A stretch of 12,451 nt of DNA from Acidobacteriota bacterium (GTDB lineage: Bacteria; Acidobacteriota; Terriglobia; UBA7540), in the NCBI GenBank assembly GCA_003165615.1, contig PLWR01000594.1, positions 1 through 12,451 on the forward strand, given 5' to 3'. Both the position numbers and the translations under genes were made by a program. Below are positions 1 to 5,924 of the stretch, piece by piece. Position 1 is the stretch's first letter. Every line of letters starts with the position of its first letter. The notes beneath the pieces are model-generated. The model worked only from the letters and a program-made list of their open reading frames with translations, searched no databases and was not told where the DNA came from.

Positions 1-28
1 CGACAACAACCCTGAACCGTCACAACGA

Positions 29-399
29 TGGTGGAGGCGGGGGGAGTCGAACCCCCGTCCGAAGAGACTTACGGTTAGGAGCCTACATGTTTATCCCGGT
101 TCGCTTCCAGCTTTCGCCAGCGGCCCTAAGGAACGGGCAATAACGAACCGCCGGCTAGCCTCTACCCGGTAAAGGGCTCTCGCTCAGAATCCCAAGGCGC
201 CTGATCCCAAGCTATCCCGCCAATCGACGCCTCACATCCCTCATGCGGGCCTTAAGGAGGAGACGGCCACCTAATTAATTAGGCAGCGTAGGCATACTGC
301 GTGTTGGCAGTTGTCATTGTGCCACTCCGATTACGGGTGGTGTGGACCCCCGACATGCCTCCTAAGCGCAAGGGCTCCCGTCGAAACCGGTACGCCCCC
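29..399 (-). ncRNA. ssrA: tmRNA (transfer-messenger RNA), complete
   Basis: This RNA rescues ribosomes stalled on broken mRNAs and tags the nascent chain for proteolysis. On the minus strand the 5' end reads GGGGGCGTACCGG then TTTCGACGGG (from 399 down), the usual tmRNA opening. The 3' end reads GGTTCGACTCCCCCCGCC then TCCACCA (down to 29), a T-arm followed by the acceptor strand with encoded CCA. The ends pair as a 7-bp acceptor stem with one G-U pair, the hallmark of the tRNA-like domain. The internal reading frame on the minus strand (308 down to 282) encodes ANTQYAYAA and ends at TAA (281-279), followed by further in-frame and out-of-frame stops. With the alanine carried by the tRNA domain the full tag is A-ANTQYAYAA. 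At about 371 nt it is a normal one-piece tmRNA. The gene is complete; its transcription terminator would lie beyond the window edge. Confidence 0.97.
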
Positions 400-408
400 A
401 CTGCTTCT

Positions 409-437
409 AGGTTACGCCACGGGGCGAGGGGTGTCAA
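409..437 (-). promoter_or_regulatory. Probable sigma-70 promoter of ssrA
   Basis: On the minus strand a perfect -35 TTGACA (437-432) is followed by a 17-nt spacer and TAACCT (414-409), which keeps the important TA...T positions of a -10 box. The mature tmRNA 5' end at 399 lies 9 nt beyond the -10, so transcription would start at or just before it. The -35 is strong and the -10 weak, and position relative to ssrA is the main support. Confidence 0.6.
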
Positions 438-537
438 ATCGGACGGCAGCAGGCAGTGGGGAGTAAGCAGTAGGCAGTATGTTTTCTCTGCTATATTCAC
501 AGTCGAGAAAATTCATACCAGGAAGGCAGGAAGTGGG

Positions 538-960
538 ATGACCACGGAACCAGAACTCCGCGAGAAGCTGCGCAAAATTTACGCTCTCTTCGAAGGCGCT
601 ACCACTCCGGGTGAGCGCGACGCGGCGGCGGCCGCCATCAATCGGGTGAAAGCAGCCCTTGCGGCTGAGCAGAAACGCGAGCACAACGTGGAGATGCGGT
701 TCTCGCTGCCCGATCCATGGAAGAGGCGGTTGTTCACAGCACTTTGCCGCCGGTACGGGGTGGAACCCTATCGTTACCGGGGGCAGCGCTACTCCAGCTT
801 GATGGTGCGGTTACCCCGATCATTTATCGATGGCGTGCTCTGGCCGGAATTTCTGGAAATCAAGCAAGTGCTGGATGAGTACCTGAACGAAGCCACGGAG
901 CGAATCATTCGCGAAGAGGTCTATCAGAACGCCGGGGAACCGCAGGAACGGACCGGGTAA
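538..960 (+). CDS. DUF2786-like small conserved protein
   Basis: This is a predicted soluble protein of 140 aa with no known function. Residues about 5-40 (ELREKLRKIYALFEGATTPG and the Ala-rich helix after it) resemble the N-terminal helical repeat of DUF2786 proteins. The middle (residues about 56-90) holds PWKRRLFTALCRRYGVEPYRY, a basic and aromatic stretch often found behind that domain. The C-terminal half is a long amphipathic helix (WPEFLEIKQVLDEYLNEATE). I placed the start at ATG 538, preceded by AGGAAG 4 nt upstream. The frame stays open back to 301, but that part overlaps ssrA and its promoter and has non-protein-like composition. It is convergent with the next gene, 25 bp away. The family call rests on pattern recognition only; DUF2786 proteins are sometimes phage-associated, but nothing phage-like is nearby. 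Confidence 0.72.
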   Translation: MTTEPELREKLRKIYALFEGATTPGERDAAAAAINRVKAALAAEQKREHNVEMRFSLPDPWKRRLFTALCRRYGVEPYRYRGQRYSSLMVRLPRSFIDGVLWPEFLEIKQVLDEYLNEATERIIREEVYQNAGEPQERTG

Positions 961-985
961 GGGTTCATGTGGCCAAGACCTGAGA

Positions 986-1504
986 TCAGCGGAAAATCCA
1001 ACGGATCATCAGGCCGATTCCGGCAACGAGCTTTACGCCGTCCAGCGATGTGAATGACCCGTGCAGCATCCAGAATCGTGGCATGACCGGCGGAGGAGGA
1101 TTGCGCGGAAGGAAATCGATGCTTCGTCCTACCGAGGTAACCATCGGCGTGATAACCAGGGTCAGGATGAGGGACAGCGCCAGCATGGTTGCCACCAGGC
1201 CGATATCCAGCGTGTGGCGCGGGGTTTGCCGCAAGACCAGTAGGAACAGCAGCGCTCCGAACCCGATCTGGAGCAGGCCGTAACCCCGGAAGAGCGTGCG
1301 ATTGATTTCCGACGCCATGTAGCGAATCACCATGCGCGTGGAGGCCTGACCCAGGGGGTTGGTGATTTCCACGAATTGCGGCTGCCCGCCCTTCATGACG
1401 CGCTCGACGGTGGCAAAGCTTCTTGTCGCCGCAAACCACATGCACAATGTGGTCGCGATCCACGCGCCTAGAATTGCCACGGCCAGCACTTGCGATCGTC
1501 CCAT
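986..1504 (-). CDS. Four-helix integral membrane protein, DUF4149/TMEM205-like
   Basis: This protein of 172 aa has four hydrophobic segments at about residues 6-24, 74-92, 100-120 and 154-171, and is expected in the cytoplasmic membrane. The layout resembles DUF4149/TMEM205-like small membrane proteins: a long loop after helix 1, a VITPMV motif ending helix 3, and an LHGSF-type motif before helix 4. That match is tentative. The likely start is ATG 1504, because GGAG lies 6 nt before it; ATG 1516 in the same frame would add MENP but has no well-placed ribosome site. The gene runs convergent to the DUF2786-like gene and divergent from the oxidoreductase, with the hairpin cluster at 1534-1650 directly upstream. 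Function unknown. Confidence 0.72.
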   Translation of the reverse strand: MGRSQVLAVAILGAWIATTLCMWFAATRSFATVERVMKGGQPQFVEITNPLGQASTRMVIRYMASEINRTLFRGYGLLQIGFGALLFLLVLRQTPRHTLDIGLVATMLALSLILTLVITPMVTSVGRSIDFLPRNPPPPVMPRFWMLHGSFTSLDGVKLVAGIGLMIRWIFR

Positions 1505-1533
1505 AGGATTCTCCATCTGTGAGAAATTGGTCC

Positions 1534-1650
1534 TTGTAGCGCCGACCTTGAGGTCGGCACGCGGTGGAGCGCCGGTCTCACGACCGGCGTGGGAGTGCTG
1601 ACCTCAAGGTCAGCGCTACAACTGCCCAAGGGCACCGACGAGGGGTGCCC
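1534..1650. repeat. Tandem four-hairpin intergenic repeat cluster
   Basis: Four perfect stem-loops follow one another: GCCGACC/GGTCGGC at 1541-1558 (loop TTGA), CGCCGGTC/GACCGGCG at 1570-1589 (loop TCAC), GCTGACC/GGTCAGC at 1597-1614 (loop TCAA) and GGGCACC/GGTGCCC at 1630-1650 (loop GACGAGG). The first and third hairpins also form an outer inverted repeat, TTGTAGCGC at 1534-1542 matching GCGCTACAA at 1613-1621. The element lies between two divergently transcribed genes. It looks like a REP/BIME-type mobile palindromic repeat. A related hairpin lies at 10021-10041. No T-run follows any stem, so these are not standard terminators. Confidence 0.8.
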
Positions 1651-1773
1651 CTATGAAACAGTGTGGGGGAGAGCTTGCTTCCACCACGCCTGCTCGGATA
1701 AGCTTGCGCCCGCATTATAACGCAGACCTCTGCGCCCCCGCGTCTCTGCGGTGAAAGGCCATTTACGTGCCCT

Positions 1774-3387
1774 ATGTCCAATGAATATGATGCCATCATC
1801 GTCGGCGCCGGCCACAACGGCCTGGTGACGGCCGGATATCTGGCGCGCGCGGGCCTGCGCACTCTGGTGCTGGAAAGCCGCGACATGGTAGGCGGTGCGT
1901 GCGTGACGGAAGAGATCTTCCCCGGTTACAAATTCTCCACCACATCTTATCTGTGCAGCCTGATGCAGGAGAAGGTGACGCGCGATCTGGAGCTGGAAAA
2001 ATTCGGCTTCACCGTTTATCCCAAGGACCCCGCGTTTTTCAGCCCTTTCCCAGACGGGCGCTACCTGATCATGGGGTCAGACACGGCCGCAACTTGCAAA
2101 GAGATTAGCAAGTTCTCCACGCGAGATGCTGAGCGCTACCCGCAATACGAGGAATACGTGGACCGCTTGGCGCGCTTCGTCGAGCCGCTGCTGCTGGAAA
2201 CTCCGCCCGACATCACGAGGCGCGGATTCGGCGACTGGCAAAAGCTTGCCGGCCTGGGCCGCCGGGTGATGAACATGCCCGCGGAAGAATTGATTGGCCA
2301 TCTGCACATCCTCTCGCAAAGCGTGAAGGATTTTCTGGACCCGTGGTTTGAGTCCGAGGCCCTGAAAGTGGCGCTCGCGACCGACGGCGTGATTGGCACC
2401 AAGGGCGGCCCCTACACGCCGGGCACGGCCTACGTGCTGCTGCACCACGTTATGGGTGGTGTGGGCGGCAAGCGCGGCCTGTGGGGATTCGTGCGCGGAG
2501 GCATGGGCGGCGTCACCCAGGCGATGGCGTCGTCGGCGCGCTCGGTGGGCGTGGAGATTCGCACCGGCGCGCGGGTGGCGAAAATCCTCGCGAAAAACGG
2601 CCGCGCGACAGGGGTTGCTCTTGCCAGTGGTGAGGAGATTGGCGCCCGCGTGGTGGCCTCGAATGCCGATCCCAAGGTCACGTTCTTGAAGCTCCTGCAA
2701 GAGCGCGAACTCCCGGCGGATTTTTTCGCCGCGATTCGCTCGCTCAAGATCGAAGGCGTTTCGATGAAGATCAATCTGGCGCTTGACGGCCTGCCGGACT
2801 TCACCTGTGTGCCGGGTTCCACCCTCGCGCCGCATCACAAAACCACCATTCACATCTGCCCCACGCTGGAATATATTGAGCGCGCCTACGACGATTCCAA
2901 GTACGGCCGCCCCAGCGCGCGGCCCATGCTGGAAATCACCATCCCCACCACGTATGACTCCACGCTGGCGCCCGCGGGCAAACACGTGATGAATATCTTT
3001 CTGCAATACACGCCTTACACTCTTTCGCCGGAAGTGGCCCCGAGCTGGCATGCCATCAAGGAGAGTTACGCCGACCGCGTGATGGATATGATTGAAGAAT
3101 ACGCCCCGGGGTTCAAAAGCCGCGTGTTGCATCGCCACGTGCTGTCGCCACTCGATTTGGAGGAGGAGTACGGGATGACGGGAGGCAACATCTTCCATGG
3201 AGAAATGAGCGTGGACCAGCTTTTCTTTCTGCGCCCCGTGCCCGGTTGGGCCAAGTATCGCACGCCCATTCGTGGGCTCTACCTGTGCGGCTCCGGCGCC
3301 CACCCCGGCGGCGGAGTGATGGGCGCCCCCGGCCACAACGCCGCGCGCGAAATTCAAAAGGATTGGAAAAAGCTCAAGCGCGGGTGA
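1774..3387 (+). CDS. PYROXD2/CrtI-like FAD-dependent oxidoreductase
   Basis: The 537-aa product is a FAD-dependent amine-oxidase/phytoene-desaturase-fold protein. The N-terminal dinucleotide-binding motif is VGAGHNG (residues 10-16), followed by the usual acidic end of the second strand (LVLESRDMVGG) that contacts the FAD ribose. The C-terminal FAD motif is LCGSGAHPGGGVMGAPGHNA (from residue 504). The overall length and the VTEEIFPGYKFSTTSYLCSL segment fit the PYROXD2-like branch better than true phytoene desaturases. The substrate is unknown. No carotenoid genes (crtB, crtE) are nearby, so a carotenoid role is unsupported. ATG 1774 was chosen because the FAD motif follows at the normal distance; the ribosome site is weak (GAAAGG about 17 nt upstream). 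The gene appears to be transcribed alone. Confidence 0.9.
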   Translation: MSNEYDAIIVGAGHNGLVTAGYLARAGLRTLVLESRDMVGGACVTEEIFPGYKFSTTSYLCSLMQEKVTRDLELEKFGFTVYPKDPAFFSPFPDGRYLIMGSDTAATCKEISKFSTRDAERYPQYEEYVDRLARFVEPLLLETPPDITRRGFGDWQKLAGLGRRVMNMPAEELIGHLHILSQSVKDFLDPWFESEALKVALATDGVIGTKGGPYTPGTAYVLLHHVMGGVGGKRGLWGFVRGGMGGVTQAMASSARSVGVEIRTGARVAKILAKNGRATGVALASGEEIGARVVASNADPKVTFLKLLQERELPADFFAAIRSLKIEGVSMKINLALDGLPDFTCVPGSTLAPHHKTTIHICPTLEYIERAYDDSKYGRPSARPMLEITIPTTYDSTLAPAGKHVMNIFLQYTPYTLSPEVAPSWHAIKESYADRVMDMIEEYAPGFKSRVLHRHVLSPLDLEEEYGMTGGNIFHGEMSVDQLFFLRPVPGWAKYRTPIRGLYLCGSGAHPGGGVMGAPGHNAAREIQKDWKKLKRG

Positions 3388-3447
3388 TAGAGGGGCGGTT
3401 CACGATCCTCCCCGGTGGCACATTACGCGTATCCCGGTGCTGCCATC

Positions 3448-3486
3448 AAAAAAAAGGCACCGACATGAAGAGACCATGTCGGCGCC
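3448..3486 (-). terminator. Rho-independent terminator of the small secreted protein gene
   Basis: Read on the minus strand, GGCGCCGACATG pairs with CATGTCGGTGCC around a 7-nt loop (3486-3456), giving a 12-bp stem with one G-U pair, followed directly by eight T residues (3455-3448). It lies 60 nt after the stop codon at 3546 and has the right orientation for that gene. On the + strand no T-run follows, so it would not efficiently end the oxidoreductase transcript. Confidence 0.85.
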
Positions 3487-3545
3487 ACCTGCAACTTCAA
3501 GTGCTGGGCTCTGTGCTCGATTGCCAGAAGCCCGGCCAGTTATTC

Positions 3546-3839
3546 CTATTTCACATCAACATGGACATCAGCTCCGTGTCCCTGCTGATAGCCAGCCTCG
3601 TAAGCTTTATTGTCTTCGTCTTTGTTAAAGTGCCTCTTCCGGAAATGGTCCCGGTTATGCGCGCGATCATCCTTACCTTCGCGCTGCCCTTGTTGGTACC
3701 GTTTGTTTTTCGAATAATCCTGGTCTGCGGCTCCGCCAGTCGCAGCCGGAGACGCCACCGTGCGCACCGTGCTGCCAATGACGCCAGTGCCCATTACTAC
3801 CGCCAGAGCCCATACATATGGTTTGAAATTCATTCGCAT
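3546..3839 (-). CDS. Small secreted or periplasmic protein, charged and His-rich
   Basis: This 97-aa product starts with a basic N-terminus and a hydrophobic stretch (residues about 7-30, YVWALAVVMGTGVIGSTV) with an Ala-rich region after it, consistent with a Sec signal peptide or N-terminal anchor. The rest is very hydrophilic, rich in Asp, Lys, Arg, His and Gln. It holds two related motifs, RYQQGQREGKDD and KAYEAGYQQGHG, that look like a degenerate internal repeat. The gene is well supported as real: GAGGAG sits 5 nt before ATG 3839 and a strong terminator follows the stop. It stands alone, antisense to its neighbours. I recall similar short secreted YxxGYxxG proteins in acidobacteria, but the function is unknown. 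Binding metals or the cell envelope is only a guess. Confidence 0.78.
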   Translation of the reverse strand: MRMNFKPYVWALAVVMGTGVIGSTVRTVASPAATGGAADQDYSKNKRYQQGQREGKDDRAHNRDHFRKRHFNKDEDNKAYEAGYQQGHGADVHVDVK

Positions 3840-3911
3840 AAAAACTCCTCATCCCGCTTTTTCCCGCCTCCGTCCCTACCACTCATGTTTCAGGACGATG
3901 AAGGCATATCC

Positions 3912-3940
3912 CTTATACCTTCAGTAAAGGCATGCGTCGA
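3912..3940 (-). promoter_or_regulatory. Candidate promoter of the small secreted protein gene
   Basis: On the minus strand TCGACG (3940-3935, 4 of 6 matches to TTGACA) is separated by 17 nt from TATAAG (3917-3912, 5 of 6 matches to TATAAT). This would start transcription near 3905, giving a 5' leader of about 65 nt before ATG 3839. The spacing is ideal but the -35 is weak. Confidence 0.4.
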
Positions 3941-4165
3941 TTCTGTATTGCTCACCGCTTAGGTCAAAACAGCACACGCAGGCACGGGTGTTAACTGTTC
4001 CGCACCCCCTTGCCGGTCACGCCCTGTTTCAAAAGCCGTTCTGAGCGGCCTCGCTTCATGCTAAGATCCCATTGCTTGGGGTTAATGCATTCACAACTTG
4101 CAACTGCACGGGCAGATCGATAACCCCCGCCTACGTGTGCGGAATTTGGAAACGCGATCTATTTC
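3941..4165. other. Gene-free spacer between divergent genes
   Basis: No open frame here has a ribosome site or protein-like composition. The stretch is the upstream region shared by the minus-strand secreted protein gene and the + strand DUF5818-like gene, so promoters for the latter should lie here. I could not find a convincing one: TTGCAA at 4098 and GATAAC at 4119 are only 15 nt apart. Confidence 0.5.
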
Positions 4166-4196
4166 CCTCCACGCCTGTGCCCGGTCAGGCGGGAGG
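4166..4196 (+). promoter_or_regulatory. Stable hairpin just upstream of the DUF5818-like gene
   Basis: CCTCC and CGCCTG (4166-4177, with a single bulged A at 4171) pair with CAGGCG and GGAGG (4186-4196) around the 8-nt loop TGCCCGGT, an 11-bp GC-rich stem. It ends 16 nt before the GGAGAG ribosome site of the gene starting at 4226. No T-run follows, so it is not an ordinary terminator. It could be a leader structure affecting translation or mRNA stability, or another dispersed palindromic repeat. Confidence 0.45.
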
Positions 4197-4225
4197 ACGT
4201 ATTGAGGACAATGGAGAGAAAATCG

Positions 4226-4783
4226 ATGCTGCGCAAACTTTTCCTGGCAGGATATTGCCTTCTGACCTTGGCTTCCACCGCCCTTGCTGCCGGAAAGCGG
4301 GTGATACTGGTGGGTGTTATCAGCGATTCAAACTGCGGACTGAAGCATGCGGTGCCCGGTTCCGCGGCAGCCCAATGTGTGATTAAATGCACATCCAATG
4401 GGGCCAATTTTGTGCTGGTGAGTGGTGGAAGGATTTATAGATTCAGCGAGAAGATTCAATTCTTGAAATCATTCGCCGGAAAAAAGGTGGAGGTGATTGG
4501 CGACCTGACTGGGGTTACGATTGCCGGAGATTACATTGCGGTCAATGAGGTGCAGGGCGATTTGCCCAAGAACTTGCAGCTTTTTGAGGGCACGCTGAAG
4601 AATGTGGCGGGCAAGTTCATGCTCGAGACTGACGGCAGGGTTTACTCGGTTGATCCCTCGGCCGCGCGGTATAAGGAATCGCTCCCAGTCTATACCGGAG
4701 AGGCCGTTGAGGTGGTCGGAACTTCCGATGGAAACACCATTCACTTGCTTGAGGTACTTAATCGCGAGCCCAATATGCCTTAG
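4226..4783 (+). CDS. Secreted DUF5818-like protein with two tandem beta domains
   Basis: This 185-aa protein has a clear Sec signal peptide (MLRKLFLAGYCLLTLASTALAA), probably cut after residue 22. The first domain (about 25-108) holds GVISDSNCG, then a CVIKC pair, FVLVSGGRIYRF and AGKKVEVIGDL...I, the pattern I associate with DUF5818, a family common in acidobacteria. Cys37, Cys51 and Cys55 could bind metal or form a disulfide. The second domain (about 112-178; FEGTLKNVAGKFMLETDGRV and GEAVEVVGTSDGNTI) repeats the same beta pattern without the cysteines. I chose ATG 4226 because GGAGAG lies 7 nt before it; ATG 4211 and TTG 4202 in the same frame are poorer and would lengthen the basic N-terminus of the signal. 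Function unknown; an extracytoplasmic OB-like binding fold is a guess. Confidence 0.82.
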   Translation: MLRKLFLAGYCLLTLASTALAAGKRVILVGVISDSNCGLKHAVPGSAAAQCVIKCTSNGANFVLVSGGRIYRFSEKIQFLKSFAGKKVEVIGDLTGVTIAGDYIAVNEVQGDLPKNLQLFEGTLKNVAGKFMLETDGRVYSVDPSAARYKESLPVYTGEAVEVVGTSDGNTIHLLEVLNREPNMP

Positions 4784-4876
4784 CTCCCCGGCGGCATTGA
4801 CATGGTGAATTAAAGGGCACCCGTGGCATAATGCGACCAGTCTTCATCCTCTGAAATCCCAGCAAGGAGGATTGCC

Positions 4877-5314
4877 ATGAAGCGCTGGGCCGTCTTAGTG
4901 GTTGTTCTCTATTTCCTGATTTTCGTCGCCTTGACCTCGCCGTTCATCCTTGTTGCCTTCTACCCACATATGACGGCGCGTGATGCGCTTTCGCCATTTC
5001 CAGAGTGGATCTACTGGGTCGGTGTGGGTGTGATGCTGGCGGCGCAAGCGGTTATGTTAATTGTCCCGGTTGAGCTTTCGCTGGGACGACCTACGAGCCG
5101 GCGGTCAGTGCTCTGGACGATTCTTGTTTCGGGGCTGATGGTGGGCGTGCTCGGTGTTGGGGCAGTCGTTTCCATAGACGAATTCATCAGAAAGGAAAAG
5201 GCCGGCACCAGCGAGGCGGCGCTTCCTTGGGCGGTATTGCTGGTGGTATGGGCAGCGTGGACCACGGTCTTCTACCGCTGCGCCGAATTGACACACCCAC
5301 CTCCCGGGGGGTAG
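4877..5314 (+). CDS. Four-helix integral membrane protein of unknown function
   Basis: This 145-aa protein has four predicted membrane helices at about residues 5-28, 44-66, 79-100 and 115-134, with short loops and a proline-rich end (HPPPGG). The stretch PVELSLGRPTSRRSV between helices 2 and 3 is strongly polar and looks like a conserved family signature, but I cannot name the family. AAGGAGG 6 nt before ATG 4877 is a near-ideal ribosome site. The stop is 12 bp before the next gene, so the two are very probably co-transcribed. Confidence 0.82.
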   Translation: MKRWAVLVVVLYFLIFVALTSPFILVAFYPHMTARDALSPFPEWIYWVGVGVMLAAQAVMLIVPVELSLGRPTSRRSVLWTILVSGLMVGVLGVGAVVSIDEFIRKEKAGTSEAALPWAVLLVVWAAWTTVFYRCAELTHPPPGG

Positions 5315-5326
5315 CATCCAATCATT

Positions 5327-5641
5327 ATGTCGCGACGCCAACCTGAACCGAGAAAGCTCGAAGTGGTCTGCCCGTGCTGTGGAGCCACCCTGACCGTGGA
5401 CGCCGAGCTGGGCAAGGTGCTGTTCCATCAGGCGCCGCCCAAGCAGGATAAGGGTCCGGACCTGGACTTCGCCACGCAGCTCCTCAAGAAGGAAGCCGAG
5501 CGCCGCGAAGCCCTGTTCCGTCAAAGCGCGGACGACCAGAAGATCAAGTCGGAATTGCTCGACCGCAAGTTCAAAGAAGCCTTCGAGAAAACCAAGGATC
5601 AACCCACAGGGCCGCCCATCCGGGATTTCGATTTGGATTAG
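5327..5641 (+). CDS. Small CPCCG zinc-ribbon-like conserved protein
   Basis: The 104-aa product is soluble. Its N-terminus (residues about 11-30, KLEVVCPCCGATLTVDAELG) is a half zinc ribbon: Cys15 and Cys18 form a CxxC, followed by a short beta hairpin. No second CxxC exists, so zinc binding would need a dimer or partner. Residues about 45-95 are charged and predicted helical or coiled-coil (LLKKEAERREALFRQSADDQKI), ending in an acidic tail (DFDLD). The gene follows the membrane protein gene by 12 bp. Its own ribosome site is weak, which suggests translational coupling. I recognise the type as a conserved hypothetical protein but not a function. Confidence 0.78.
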   Translation: MSRRQPEPRKLEVVCPCCGATLTVDAELGKVLFHQAPPKQDKGPDLDFATQLLKKEAERREALFRQSADDQKIKSELLDRKFKEAFEKTKDQPTGPPIRDFDLD

Positions 5642-5870
5642 ATCGCAGCTCGTAGGCGTCGCGCCATTCCCGGCGGTTTGTTCAGGCCTCTCGACCTGAA
5701 CCTTCGACCAAAAAGATCAATGCCTGTCCCAAACGGATCAACCGCTCAATTGCCCAATCACCCGATGAGCCGATGAACCGATGGCTCGATTCCTCACTAT
5801 CCCTTTCCACCTCAGACACTTCCAACCGAGAAGAACAGCCAAAACAGGCGGAAAGGAGGTTCCGGTTTTC
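5642..5870. repeat. Gene-free spacer with degenerate CCGATGA-type repeats
   Basis: This 229-bp spacer separates the small zinc-ribbon gene from the yceD promoter. Its central part (5731-5793) is a run of degenerate short units: CAATTGCCCAATCACC, CCGATGAGCCGATGAACC, then CGATGGCTCGAT. The same family of units recurs on either strand at 7852-7890, 10849-10880 and 10978-11010. No open frame with a ribosome site is seen. No T-tailed hairpin marking an upstream terminator is visible. Confidence 0.6.
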
Positions 5871-5898
5871 TTGACAAGCCCCTCATGCAGGTTATAAT
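5871..5898 (+). promoter_or_regulatory. Consensus sigma-70 promoter of the yceD-rpmF-plsX-fab cluster
   Basis: TTGACA (5871-5876) and TATAAT (5893-5898) are both perfect consensus hexamers, separated by 16 nt. Transcription should start near 5905, giving a leader of only about 20 nt before the GTG start of yceD at 5925. This points to strong constitutive transcription of the ribosomal-protein/fatty-acid gene cluster. No operator-like dyad overlaps the promoter. Confidence 0.88.
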
Positions 5899-5924
5899 TA
5901 GGGTTTTGCGTCGACGAGGCTGGG

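Noticed and set aside
279..500. Minus-strand open frame of 73 codons ending in ANTQYAYAA
   Set aside because: This is the tmRNA tag frame extended upstream through the tmRNA 5' domain and promoter, not a protein gene.
924..1463. Minus-strand frame of 179 codons overlapping the membrane protein gene
   Set aside because: It is the other reading frame of the same strand; its product is Arg/His/Gly-rich and lacks hydrophobic segments, unlike the four-helix product in the chosen frame.
2077..3357. Long minus-strand open frame of 426 codons opposite the FAD oxidoreductase
   Set aside because: It is a mirror of a GC-rich real gene; the product is a His/Arg/Ala-rich sequence without domains or ribosome site, and the + strand frame has clear FAD motifs.
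1774..3387. Assigning the oxidoreductase as phytoene desaturase crtI
   Set aside because: CrtI-type similarity covers the whole FAD fold; no carotenoid genes are linked and the sequence style fits the PYROXD2-like branch.
3246..3962. + strand frame of 238 codons after the oxidoreductase
   Set aside because: It begins inside the oxidoreductase gene in another frame and runs antisense across the small secreted protein gene and its terminator; no ribosome site or domain.
4797..4832. TTGACA at 4797 and CATAAT at 4827 as a promoter for the second membrane protein gene
   Set aside because: The two hexamers are 24 nt apart, too far for one sigma-70 promoter, and neither has a suitable partner at 16-18 nt.
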